From contig MPUH01000206.1 of the NCBI GenBank assembly GCA_001970955.1, forward strand, positions 1 to 64,000: a stretch of DNA of 64,000 bases, in the 5' to 3' direction. Shown here one piece after another: positions 53,204-61,843 of the stretch. This DNA is from Stentor coeruleus. Lineage: Eukaryota; Ciliophora; Heterotrichea; Heterotrichida; Stentoridae. Numbering within the stretch: the first letter of the stretch is position 1; the number at the start of each line of letters is the position of its first letter. Under the pieces are notes generated by a model. It had not been told where the DNA came from, did no database searches, and saw nothing but the letters and a program-made list of their open reading frames with translations. Both the position numbers and the translations under genes were made by a program.

Positions 53204-53818
53204 TTAAATCATAGGTGTAATAATGCCTGTAATTGGGTTGCCGAAAACAATCTTAGGCCGATTTTTAGTATACCTATGTTGCTTAAAAATAGAATGCGAT
53301 AAAACCTCAGGAAGTAGTCCCGATTTAACATTTGGAGTAGACTGATTTCTCTTATTATTCAACTCAGGAAGCGGAGAATATTTCCCATTAGGCGATTTTT
53401 CATGGACAAAACTATCAACTTGTGGAAGTCCTCTATTATTATTCTTTTCATCAACACCAATACCTCTAAGATTGTTTTCAATAACTTTGATTTTTTCTAC
53501 ACTTCTTAGTTTCTGATTAGCTTCTTTATACAACTGTCTAAGTAATCTTAATTCAGTATCTTTCTGAAGTAACTGTTTTGTCAAATCTTTATCCTCAAAA
53601 TATCCTGTTTGCGGGTTTTTCTGAGTGTTTTTATTAGTCGGGGACATTGATGTATAGTTTTTTTCATTCAGTTTAATAGTTCTATTACTTATATGTTTAG
53701 TATCTTCAAAAGGTGATTGATCATGATTGTTTTTATGAACACGGAAATATTTTCTTCCTTTGACATCTTGCTTTAAATACTCTCTTGTATGGTTAAGCCA
53801 TGTGGATCTAGAATTCAT
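53204..53818 (-). CDS. Basic protein of unknown function
   Basis: A 204-residue basic protein with a short coiled coil at about 78-115 (LTKQLLQKDTELRLLRQLYK). Asn/Ser/Lys-rich linkers lie on both sides, and a conserved-looking C-terminus ends RPKIVFGNPITGIITPMI. No signal or membrane segment is seen. It ends in TAA. The ATG is followed upstream by TAATAATTATG-type sequence as in other minus-strand genes. No family is recognised. Confidence 0.6.
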   Translation of the reverse strand: MNSRSTWLNHTREYLKQDVKGRKYFRVHKNNHDQSPFEDTKHISNRTIKLNEKNYTSMSPTNKNTQKNPQTGYFEDKDLTKQLLQKDTELRLLRQLYKEANQKLRSVEKIKVIENNLRGIGVDEKNNNRGLPQVDSFVHEKSPNGKYSPLPELNNKRNQSTPNVKSGLLPEVLSHSIFKQHRYTKNRPKIVFGNPITGIITPMI

Positions 53819-53880
53819 AATTATTAGTTTATATGATTATTATTGGATATACTATAAGTGGAAATACATGATTTATTATC

Positions 53881-54204
53881 TTACTCGTTATTTTTGAGAT
53901 CAGGTATTTTCTCTTTGAACTCTGGAGAATTTGATATCTCAGAATTCATCAAGCTTTTAGCTTCTTTTGAATTCATGTATTTGGATTGTAAAATAATCTT
54001 AACTTCATTAGCCGCATTCCATGAGATATAAGCTTTTAGTATTATGGCTAAGAGCATTGCTGCGAATATAACTGAAATAATTGCTGTGCTTATTGGATGT
54101 GCTAGGATTAATTCGTCTATTCTTAAATCATTAGCATTTTGCAGCTCTAGAGGACTTTTTTGAGCTGAGGCTGCTCTGAGCTAACTTTTATAATAAACTA
54201 TCAT
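53881..54204 (-). CDS. Small single-TM protein, probably spliced
   Basis: An open frame of about 100 codons runs on the minus strand from about 54180 to TAA at 53881. It has one clear membrane helix (STAIISVIFAAMLLAIILKA) and a hydrophilic tail ending PEFKEKIPDLKNNE. No in-frame ATG precedes the helix. Removing an 18-nt GT...AG string (54181-54198) joins ATG ATA to CTCAGAGCA in frame and gives a 101-residue protein. The size is unusual for introns here (15 nt), so the start is uncertain. The coding frame itself is well supported. Confidence 0.5.
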
Positions 54205-55151
54205 AAGGAAAAACTGTTTTCATTATAATTTCATCCTTCAAAAAATAGAACACTCTTATTTCCAACCTAGAAACCCCATAAATGAAATTATTTAGCCGCT
54301 TATCCAACTCTATAACCCAAAAAAAAGGTTCATTATCCTCTTACATCTTCTATTAATCATGAAAAACACATAAAACCAACCCTACTCCTTTTCTTCATAG
54401 CCTTATCCAAAACCTCACAATCCTCATAAACTACCCCAAAATCTCAGACTTTAATTATATAAATTCAACAAGTAATTTTTATATTTTCTTATCATTTATA
54501 CACTTTATATATACTTTCTTATCATCTCTACTCCTAAAAATTTTATACTAATTTTCCATATCAGATTCTTCTGAAAATCTTCCAAATAAGCTCTTTGAAG
54601 TTTTTATATAATCTAATCTTCCAAACTGAAAACTATATCAAATATCATCATCTTATATATTTCTCATAAGAACTTGATAGTTTTTCCAGCTTGAAACTAA
54701 AAATTTGTCAAACTCAATTTTTAAGCTTAAAGCCAATATTTATTATCAAATAAGCTAATCTGAATGTAAAAAGCCTATAAACCCTAAAGAAAGCAAAAAA
54801 TCAAGTCTAAACCCTAGGGCGATCTTATATCAAAGTGAATCCAGAATGTCTTTGTATAATGTTTAACGACAAAAGTTAGCGTAAACTATATAATTTTAGC
54901 ATGTTTTTGTTATAAAAAATAACTCCACGGGAACTTGAGTCGAAATTTCTTTAGACAATAAATCTACCCTTCCATACTTTAGTCGTGGCTAAAAAAAGGA
55001 CCATAAAGCAAGTGTGAATATATAGAGTTTTTAAGATCAGCATATCATAACATAAACAGACCTCCTAAGCTCAATAAAGTCTATATATTGAAAATTTTAT
55101 ATGCTTAGCAAATATTTATAGGCATCTTATTATGCCTTTCATATATATATT
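54205..55151. other. Intergenic, 5' flank of the SANT gene
   Basis: Bases 54240-54640 are C-rich and G-poor. Bases 54800-55060 are less AT-rich and lack an open frame (for example CCACGGGAACTTGAGTCG near 54925), perhaps a structured RNA or regulatory region, but nothing identifies it. Confidence 0.35.
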
Positions 55152-55856
55152 ATGAGTTTTGATATGCCTAAAAGCCCAGTAGCTGCAACTGCCTCACAGC
55201 TAGAAAGTCATAAAGAGATTGAAAACAAGTCTTTTTTAGATTTCTGCGACTGGAGCAGTATTGGTTCATCTAGTGATATATCATTTTCTAGGTAATCCCT
55301 AATTAGCTTATCAAACCTCAATCTAAACCCTTTATTCAAGCAAGTTCAGCCTTCAATCTTTATGAAAGCTTCAAGAAAATGGCTTAATAGTAATTCACAA
55401 AACTACTACTCTCAGACTAAAAATACGCTTGAAATGAGTAAGGACAAGATCCTTGCTGGTAAAGCGTTGCAGTCATTTGAGAACTATTTAAGCACTGTTA
55501 CTATGATGTACTTTGGAGACCCACATCCTAAAAGTAAAGACACTGCTGAGATTTTCCGACCTGGTAAACGTACTAGGTCATCACAATTAAATGACCCTCT
55601 TTCTATGATCTTATCACCTCTTCGTAGCGAATTAGATTTCGGTAGTTTTTAAATAGAATCGTGGAGTCCTAAAGAAATTGCTGTATTTGAAAGTGTCATG
55701 TGTATGTTTGGGAAAAAATTTGATGTTGTTGGTAGGTTGTTAGAAGAATCTAAAACTTTACAAGAAATCACTAGGTTTTATTACATCTGGAAAAAGACTT
55801 CACATTATAAGTCTTGGAAGGAAGCTGTTAAGGAACAGTTAGGTAATATTTTGTAA
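55152..55856 (+). CDS. SANT-domain protein (MIER/MTA/RCOR-like), three exons
   Basis: Removing two 15-nt introns, 55292-55306 (GTAATCCCTAATTAG) and 55642-55656 (GTAGTTTTTAAATAG), gives 224 residues from ATG at 55152 to TAA at 55856. Unspliced, only the middle exon (55362-55641) looks open. The C-terminal 65 residues form a SANT/Myb-like domain: WSPKEIAVFESVMCMFGKKF, then FDVVGRLLEES, then EITRFYYIWKKTSHY. The F-G-K-x-F and FYYxWKK blocks are the hallmark of SANT domains in MIER, MTA and CoREST, subunits of histone-deacetylase complexes. An upstream segment (DKILAGKALQSF) may be a weak ELM2 trace. A role in chromatin is inferred. Confidence 0.82.
55292..55306 (+). other. 15-nt intron 1 of the SANT gene
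   Basis: GTAATCCCTAATTAG contains an in-frame stop. Its removal joins ...SFS to SLSNLNLNP in frame (codon split AG|C). Confidence 0.88.
55642..55656 (+). other. 15-nt intron 2 of the SANT gene
   Basis: GTAGTTTTTAAATAG contains an in-frame TAA. Its removal joins ...LDF to ESWSPKEIAVF, which restores the complete SANT domain (codon split G|AA). Confidence 0.92.
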
Positions 55857-56473
55857 CTATTTATCCATATTATAATTTTTATAGGGTTTTGGGTTTAGTA
55901 ATTTAGGGGTTTGATTGGGGGAGGAGGTTAGGGTTAGATGTTTTATTGAGGGTATTTTGAAGGATTTTGAAAAAAGTTTGGGTAGATGATGATGATGATG
56001 AAGTTTTTAGTCAGAGTTGTAATGGTTATTTAGAATTTATTATTAGTAAAGGATAAGGTTTTTAGCATTAAGAAAATATTTGGAAGCTGGGGATATAGAA
56101 TGTGCTCGAGATTATTGCTGGGGGTTTTTGAGTAAGGATAAATTATCAGTTTGTGTAATGAGATACAAAGAGTTATTTATTTACGAATCTTTCTTGCAAA
56201 CCACTTTCTATATGATAACTTTAGATTCTAAAACCCATCATTAACTAATTTTATAAATCACCTTTTACATATATATAAAATACTAAAATCATAATAAAAA
56301 CTACGATCTCATCATCTTTACTTTCACAAAATTCATAACAGAAATTCTACATAATCCTAACACCCATTTTAAAAGTAAAATTTCAATATATTTTTTACCT
56401 CCTTCTTTAATCAAAGCCATAATTTCTTAAAAAAAACATATAAATTACCCATTCTTTTATAGGACATTTCAAT
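55857..56473. other. Intergenic between convergent genes
   Basis: Bases 55857-56140 are G-rich and C-poor (3' flank of the SANT gene). Bases 56150-56473 turn C-rich (3' flank of the minus-strand gene to the right). A GATGATGATGATG microsatellite lies near 55987. No gene is seen. Confidence 0.5.
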
Positions 56474-57013
56474 CTACCTTTTATTATTATTGTAAATAAA
56501 AATCCCTAGGATTTCACTAAAAGCTATAAGCAACGTCTTAGAAAGAAATGAGAAATAAGTAGGATTGGCAAAGTACACAGCCCATAAAACTCCTAAACAA
56601 ATCCCACAAATAGTAAGTGTTAATATGCTTTGATTCTTATTTGCCCTATATTCTGCTTGTGTCGTATCTATAATTTGAGTATGTATAAAACTTCCATTAC
56701 GTACACCTTGTAATCCAATAGCTATATCATTATTAAGCCTTTTCCCACTACAAACAAATATCACAGTTTTGTTTGCTAATTCTCCTGGTGTGTAAAAACG
56801 TGATACAATTAACATAGGTGTGCTTTGAACATCAACACTTATTGTTTCACTGTTTCTACCTCGAATGATGTTAATGTCGATATTTCCAGTTTCTAACACT
56901 GGAGCTGCGGGTTGCTGTCTTCTTTCTTGAGATTTAGGTATTGCCTTGATTATTAATACTGTAATTGAACAAACAACCAAAAAAGGTACTAAAAGCTCTC
57001 TAAGGCTTTCCAT
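56474..57013 (-). CDS. TMUB-like transmembrane ubiquitin-fold protein
   Basis: A 179-residue membrane protein. One membrane helix lies at about 8-25. A ubiquitin-like domain lies at about 47-118 (INIIRGRNSETISVDVQ...VIFVCSGKRLNNDIAIGLQG), with the UBL pattern of a gap followed by G-K-x-L and G-x-x-x-G. Two more membrane helices lie at about 128-148 and 155-174. TM-UBL-TM-TM is the layout of animal TMUB1/2 and related ER-associated degradation factors. No C-terminal diglycine is present, so it is not a conjugated modifier. An ER membrane location is inferred. Its 5' flank contains a 60-bp tandem duplication. Confidence 0.75.
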   Translation of the reverse strand: MESLRELLVPFLVVCSITVLIIKAIPKSQERRQQPAAPVLETGNIDINIIRGRNSETISVDVQSTPMLIVSRFYTPGELANKTVIFVCSGKRLNNDIAIGLQGVRNGSFIHTQIIDTTQAEYRANKNQSILTLTICGICLGVLWAVYFANPTYFSFLSKTLLIAFSEILGIFIYNNNKR

Positions 57014-57022
57014 ATAAATAAT

Positions 57023-57142
57023 AAATCCTAATCGAAAATATAGGATAATAAAAAAGATTTCAAAACATTTTATCTAAAAACTAAATCCTAATCGAAAATA
57101 TAGGATAATAAAAAAGATTTCAAAACATTTTATCTAAAAACT
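57023..57142. repeat. Perfect 60-bp tandem duplication
   Basis: Bases 57023-57082 (AAATCCTAATCG... ending AAAAACT) recur exactly at 57083-57142, with no N between. It sits just upstream of the TMUB-like gene. It could be a true recent duplication or an assembly overlap like the N-marked ones. Confidence 0.85.
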
Positions 57143-57258
57143 ATCATCAAAAAATATTTTCTCAAACTACTCAACCTAAAAAAAAACTTATAAACTTAAA
57201 CTTCCCAAACTAAAACATGATCTTCATTACCTATATATTCTAATCCATATCAATTACA

Positions 57259-58527
57259 CTAATTACTTCTCAATATCGGATCTCCAGTAGTTGGGTCAAT
57301 ACAAATAAAATCATTCTCTTCCTCATCTGATTCCATACTTTCTCTATCCTCCACTCTTCCTTCCCTTTTCTCTTCATCATTTCCCATATCCTCATCTTTT
57401 ATCTCCCCTTCTACCTCTTCTTGTAAATCCCCACATTTTTCACAACAAACCCAAACCCCTTTAACAATCCTCCCTTCACTTTTAACAAACTCATTTCCAC
57501 AAGGACATTTAACTGATCTACTCTCATAATACAATTTAACACATCCATCTGAACAAAATTCTTTTTCATAAGCCTTACAAACTCCTTCTCCTGAGAAAAT
57601 TTTATAACAATTCCAACATGATTTCCTATTTTTTATCAACCCAGCTGCATTAGTCCCTGAGCTTTCTTCAAATGTTTCAGGTAACGCTGCTTGTTCAGGT
57701 GCCCATGTTCCTTCATATAGCATTCCTTTTATTTCTTTAGGTAGCATTTCTTCTGTTATCGGTTCAAGAAATCTAACTTTTTTCTGAGGTTCTTCATTAG
57801 ATTTACTTTTAGTTTTATGTTTAGTAGGGTTGCTACTATTTCTAAATTGTTCAATAGCTTCTTTAAACATACCATATGAGTCATTTTCATTATATTCACC
57901 TTTAGGGATTTCTTCATCATCACCAACACATATTTCATGAGTTTTAGATTGGATTTCAGGAGGTGCTATTTCTAAAGGCTTATAAGTATTTTCTTTACCT
58001 TTTGAATCTTTGATTTTTTTTAATATTTTCAGTCTGTGACCTAGAGGAATGTTCATGTTAGCTAAATGTCCTTCTGTGAGTTCTAGTAAAATTTCTATTT
58101 CTTCGATTCCGTTTTCTATGAAGATTTTATGATATTTTTCCATTCCACAATTTGCTAGAAATTCAAGGACTTCATCTGTTTTTACTTTGATTTGAGGTTT
58201 AGGTTGAGGCTTTTCATCGATTTCTCCTAGTAAAACATTTGTGGAAATGTATTCTTCTTTTTTTACTTGGGGTTTTGGCTTTGTTTGAACTTTACCTTTT
58301 TGAGTTAGGACTAGGTCAGCATATCCATTTATAGGCTTGTTGGTTGTGGCTGATCTCCATTTGCTACCGTCTTTCATTTTAGGCGCCTGGTCACGTTTTT
58401 CTTTTTCTTTTTGCATGAACTCTTTTAGTTCTGAAAGCTTTTCTTCCATTCTTTTGGCTTCTTCTTGGAGGATGTCACTTGCAGGGCCGATTTTTTTCTT
58501 TAGAATTCCGGTTTTGGAGTATTTCAT
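57259..58527 (-). CDS. SAM-domain protein with a C-terminal cysteine cluster
   Basis: A 422-residue protein. A Lys/Glu-rich coiled coil lies at the N-terminus (about 20-48). A sterile alpha motif lies at about 122-176 (VLEFLANCGMEKYHKIFIEN, then GIEEIEILLELTEGHLANMN, then IPLGHRLKILKKI), the standard protein-interaction fold. An Arg/Lys/Glu-rich middle follows. A cysteine-rich region at about 303-372 (CWNCYKIFSGEGVC, FCSDGCVKLYYE, CPCGNEF, VCCEKCG) probably binds two or more zinc ions, in the style of a TRASH/FCS finger. The tail is very acidic. No membrane segment is seen. The partner and role are unknown. It ends in TAA. Confidence 0.75.
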   Translation of the reverse strand: MKYSKTGILKKKIGPASDILQEEAKRMEEKLSELKEFMQKEKEKRDQAPKMKDGSKWRSATTNKPINGYADLVLTQKGKVQTKPKPQVKKEEYISTNVLLGEIDEKPQPKPQIKVKTDEVLEFLANCGMEKYHKIFIENGIEEIEILLELTEGHLANMNIPLGHRLKILKKIKDSKGKENTYKPLEIAPPEIQSKTHEICVGDDEEIPKGEYNENDSYGMFKEAIEQFRNSSNPTKHKTKSKSNEEPQKKVRFLEPITEEMLPKEIKGMLYEGTWAPEQAALPETFEESSGTNAAGLIKNRKSCWNCYKIFSGEGVCKAYEKEFCSDGCVKLYYESRSVKCPCGNEFVKSEGRIVKGVWVCCEKCGDLQEEVEGEIKDEDMGNDEEKREGRVEDRESMESDEEENDFICIDPTTGDPILRSN

Positions 58528-58632
58528 TATATTAAGGTTTATGTTATTTGGGAATTTTTTGTATAGATGATATGGTTATTTATAAAATATCACAAAAATA
58601 TAAAAAAAACTTAGTATTAAACACATAATTCA

Positions 58633-59181
58633 TCATCTCCATCTTCGCATTATAGCATTTGATAACCATTCCATACCTTCAAAAATCCCTTCACCTCTAC
58701 TCGCACAAGAACTTTGAACAAAAAAATTTCTTCCACGAAGTTTATTCAACCCAAACTTTACAACAATTTCTTCAACATTTATCGTATTAAATAAATCATT
58801 TTTATTAGCATATATCAAAATATCAGCATCACGTAATTGATCTTCATCAAGTAATTTTTGAAATTCATTACAAGCATCATTAATTCTATTAATATCGCTT
58901 GAATCTATAACAAATATAAGTCCTTGAGTATTTTGATAATAGTATCTCCATAAAGATCTGACATTTTCTTGTCCACCAGCATCCCATACAATAAAAGAAA
59001 TATTGTGATAGTTTAAACGTTCTACATTGAATCCAAGTGTTGGAACTGTTGTGACTATTTTATCTAGTTTGAGATTATAAAGGATTGTTGTTTTACCTGC
59101 CCCGTCTAGACCAAGCATAAGGATTTTAAAATCTCCTTTTGTAAAGAGCTTCTGCCATAGTTTTGAAAAGAGTTTTCCCAT
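58633..59181 (-). CDS. ARF-family small GTPase
   Basis: A 182-residue ARF GTPase, a regulator of vesicle coats and membrane traffic. Gly2 (MGKLFSKLW) allows myristoylation. Nucleotide motifs are intact: GLDGAGKT (P-loop), [10 protein letters not shown] (switch I with the Mg-binding Thr), WDAGGQEN (switch II with catalytic Gln; Ala replaces the usual Val), ANKNDL and SSCAS. Length is the family norm (181). It lies next to a divergent paralogue and a decayed third copy, all on the same strand, which points to local duplication. Confidence 0.93.
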   Translation of the reverse strand: MGKLFSKLWQKLFTKGDFKILMLGLDGAGKTTILYNLKLDKIVTTVPTLGFNVERLNYHNISFIVWDAGGQENVRSLWRYYYQNTQGLIFVIDSSDINRINDACNEFQKLLDEDQLRDADILIYANKNDLFNTINVEEIVVKFGLNKLRGRNFFVQSSCASRGEGIFEGMEWLSNAIMRRWR

Positions 59182-59454
59182 TAACGAATTATAAATACAA
59201 TTTTTGTGTAGTTTTAGATATGTTTATAGGAAATTAGTTTGGGTTAGGAAATGCTTTGAAATTTATTAGAGGATTTTTTTATATATAATGTTTTAAAATT
59301 GTAATTTTTTTAATTGATTTTTTATGTATTATTATCTAGACAGATTTTTGTTGTTTTTTTGTGTATTATTATCTAGATAGATTTTTGTTGTTTTTTTATG
59401 TATTATTATCCAGATAGACTTTTGTTATTTTTTTTGAACTATTTTAGATACTTA
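59182..59454. other. Intergenic with short tandem repeat
   Basis: Bases 59182-59320 are G/T-rich. A three-copy 37-bp tandem repeat covers 59325-59435. No gene is seen here. Confidence 0.5.
59325..59435. repeat. Three-copy 37-bp tandem repeat
   Basis: TGTATTATTATCTAGAC/T begins at 59325, 59362 and 59399. Each unit then reads AGA(T/C)TTTTGTT(G/A) followed by a T-run. Copies differ by a few bases, so the repeat is not fresh. Confidence 0.8.
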
Positions 59455-59760
59455 AGGCCTTTATAAAACCCTTGACCTTTAATTGAGCATGAACTTTGAG
59501 CAAACTAAGTTTATAAATATTAGACAAGCATAACTTTTCAGGAATTTCATCAACTGTTATAACATCTTATAAATCTTGCTTTTTGCGAACACTGATAAGT
59601 TTGAATCATTAGTTGATCCTCATGTAGAAAATTTGTAAATTTTCATGCACTAGATTTATACTTTCTCTATCAGAAATCAATAACAAAAACTAGACCTTGA
59701 ATATTTTCATAAAAGTGTTTTTACAAAACTCTATTCCATTCATTCAGACCTAGATATTGA
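59455..59760 (-). pseudogene. Decayed ARF-family GTPase fragment
   Basis: The sequence parallels the C-terminal two thirds of the ARF at 59944-60510 over roughly 59455-59760. Shared landmarks on the plus strand are the run encoding ANKQDL (TCTTGCTTTTTGCGAACAC), the block before it, and CTTGAATATTTTCATAAAA, the antisense of the FYENVQG motif. The 5' third (P-loop, switch I) is missing. Several frame breaks are present. It lies between two live ARF genes and is probably a failed tandem copy. Confidence 0.7.
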
Positions 59761-59943
59761 TTAATTATAAAATTTATAAAAAATAAAAAAATTGTGAATT
59801 TATATAAACAGATTTAAATCCAAAGTAAAATCACAATAATTTTTATAAGGAAGAATAATTTACAAAGCAAGCTTACAAATATTATATTGAAGTATATAAT
59901 CTAAGTATACTTTACTATACATTTAATCAATTCTAAAACTTAT
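59761..59943. other. Intergenic, 3' flank of the divergent ARF gene
   Basis: AT-rich with no gene or repeat seen. Confidence 0.4.
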
Positions 59944-60510
59944 TTAACCAAACTTTCTCTCATTTTTTTTATGAATTTCATTTAAAAGCCACTCAAAGCC
60001 TTCAGAAATCCCATACCCCCTACCCATGCATGCACATGAATCCTGAACAAGCCAATTCCTTCCTTGAATATCATACAATTTAAATTTTCTAGCTATTTCA
60101 TCAGGTTTCATAGCTTCAGGAAGATCTTGTTTATTCGCAAACACTAATAATACTGCATCATTTAACTGATTATCTTTAAGAATTTTATCTAGTTCATAAT
60201 ATGCATCTTCTATTCTATATCGATCATTTGAATCAACAACAAAAATAATCCCTTGAACATTTTCATAAAAACGTTTATATAAAGAGCTAATACTCCTGTC
60301 ACTTCCCCCAAGATCCCAGGATTTTATTGATAATTCACGATTATCTACAGTCTCATATGAATAAAATAAAGACTGTGAATTTAGCACTTCCCCAAACTTG
60401 GATTTATAAAGAATTGTAGTTTTACCAGAAGCATCTAATCCGACGACAATTATGTTTATTCTTGGGTATTTAAAAACTTTTTGCCAAGCATTTGAAAAAA
60501 TCTGCCCCAT
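59944..60510 (-). CDS. Divergent ARF-family GTPase with altered switches
   Basis: A 188-residue ARF relative. Gly2 (MGQIFSNAW) allows myristoylation. P-loop GLDASGKT and base motif ANKQDL are intact. Switch I, usually PTIGFNVE, reads QSLFYSYE and has lost the Mg-binding Thr and the usual effector face. Switch II, usually WDVGGQ, reads WDLGGSDR, so the catalytic Gln is Ser. GTP hydrolysis and effector binding should differ from normal ARFs; it might be GTP-locked, slow or nucleotide-poor. The remaining fold is well preserved (FYENVQGIIFVVDSNDR), which argues for use. A TTTATAATAAAC motif lies 6-17 bases before the ATG. Confidence 0.9.
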   Translation of the reverse strand: MGQIFSNAWQKVFKYPRINIIVVGLDASGKTTILYKSKFGEVLNSQSLFYSYETVDNRELSIKSWDLGGSDRSISSLYKRFYENVQGIIFVVDSNDRYRIEDAYYELDKILKDNQLNDAVLLVFANKQDLPEAMKPDEIARKFKLYDIQGRNWLVQDSCACMGRGYGISEGFEWLLNEIHKKNERKFG

Positions 60511-60515
60511 TATAA

Positions 60516-60527
60516 GTTTATTATAAA
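60516..60527 (-). promoter_or_regulatory. Putative TATAAT-like start element of the divergent ARF gene
   Basis: TTTATAATAAAC on the minus strand lies 6-17 bases upstream of the start codon. It is another instance of the motif seen before many genes in this window. Its role is inferred. Confidence 0.3.
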
Positions 60528-60766
60528 AAAAAACTATTTATTAAATTTTTCTGCCCCTTGATTTTAATAAATAGATAAAATACTTTTGAAGTTTAAGCCA
60601 AGGGGTATAAAAACACTTAAATCCTATATTTTCCTTGTAGGAAAATAATAATTATGAGGATTAAAGGGAATAGTTATGAAAATATATGATTCTTATAATA
60701 AAATATCTAATATTTAATTTCTAATACTAAATTTCTAAATATAATTTTAACTGAAATATGAACTTG

Positions 60767-61843
60767 TTAAATTATAACCCTAACCTCAGAAAATCCTGTT
60801 TCTTTTAGCAGCCTTTTAATTTCTTTTTTATTCTTCACATCACAATTTGAGTTTTTCAAATAAACACTAGCGCATCCTGAAGTTTTTATAACCCTTATAA
60901 TATTTTCTGGAAAATTCTCATCAACAATATCAGCATTTTCTGATAAATCAACACTACTTATATTTTCTATAATTTTTTGTTCACAAAGTTCAGCTAAAAC
61001 CATTAAATCTCCAGGACATAGTTTTCTATCAGCAACTTTCACATCTTTTTCTTCTTTAATTTTTTCTATATCCCAAGCGTATTTATTGATTTTTATAACA
61101 CACAATTTATTTATTCTATTTTTCACTATTGATATAAGGTTTTTAATAGAATTTTCACAACTTTTATAGTCATTATCAATAGATAAACCTAAATACTCAA
61201 GATTTGGGAAATTATTAAGCCTTGAAATTATAATATCTAAAAGACTTTGAGTATATTTTATATAAACTTTTAATATTTTTAGAGAAGAACATCCAATAGC
61301 TTCAATTAGACGAGTAAAAAAGTGTTCAGGATTAGAGTATTTCATAGATGATGTGTTTTTTAGAGTTAATTTTTCGATATTTGAGGATTTTATTTTTTCT
61401 GAAAATTTTTTGAGGTGGTTTATACTAAGGATATTATCAGAGATTTTTAAGTAACGAAGGTTTTTAGGGCTAAGGAAACCTGAGATATCATTAGCAGCTT
61501 CAAGGAAATTATTTATAAGTTTTATTGTATGAAGGTTTTCAAGTTCAGATATGTTTTTTTTAATAATTTCGATCTCTGATGGCATGATTTGAAAATCATA
61601 AAATAAAAGCTCTTCTAGATGACGAAAAACTTCTATGAAATTGTATCTGAATATTTTATAGATTTCATTACTAACCGCATTTTTTAAATTTAAAATTAAC
61701 CTTTTGAATTTAGAAGTGATTTTTTTTCCATAGAGAGTTTGAATAAATGATTCTATAGCAAGAGGCTGATAATTTTTTGCAAGTTCAGAAAGCACAACAG
61801 ACATTAAATCATAAAACCCATGATTCATATTCCTTTTTTTCAT
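60767..61843 (-). CDS. Leucine-rich repeat region, -1 frame continuation of the upstream LRR gene
   Basis: A 358-codon open frame with leucine-rich repeats (for example LRYLKISDNILSINHLKKFS, LEYLGLSIDN, SVDLSENADIV) of the ribonuclease-inhibitor type. It begins ATGA-overlapped with the stop of the LRR frame to its right (61840). No intergenic space, skew switch or TATAAT motif precedes its ATG. It is therefore more likely the C-terminal part of the same protein, reached by a -1 frameshift at TTTTTTA (61858-61852) or broken by a homopolymer miscount, than a separate gene. Ends in TAA. Confidence 0.7.
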   Translation of the reverse strand: MKKRNMNHGFYDLMSVVLSELAKNYQPLAIESFIQTLYGKKITSKFKRLILNLKNAVSNEIYKIFRYNFIEVFRHLEELLFYDFQIMPSEIEIIKKNISELENLHTIKLINNFLEAANDISGFLSPKNLRYLKISDNILSINHLKKFSEKIKSSNIEKLTLKNTSSMKYSNPEHFFTRLIEAIGCSSLKILKVYIKYTQSLLDIIISRLNNFPNLEYLGLSIDNDYKSCENSIKNLISIVKNRINKLCVIKINKYAWDIEKIKEEKDVKVADRKLCPGDLMVLAELCEQKIIENISSVDLSENADIVDENFPENIIRVIKTSGCASVYLKNSNCDVKNKKEIKRLLKETGFSEVRVII

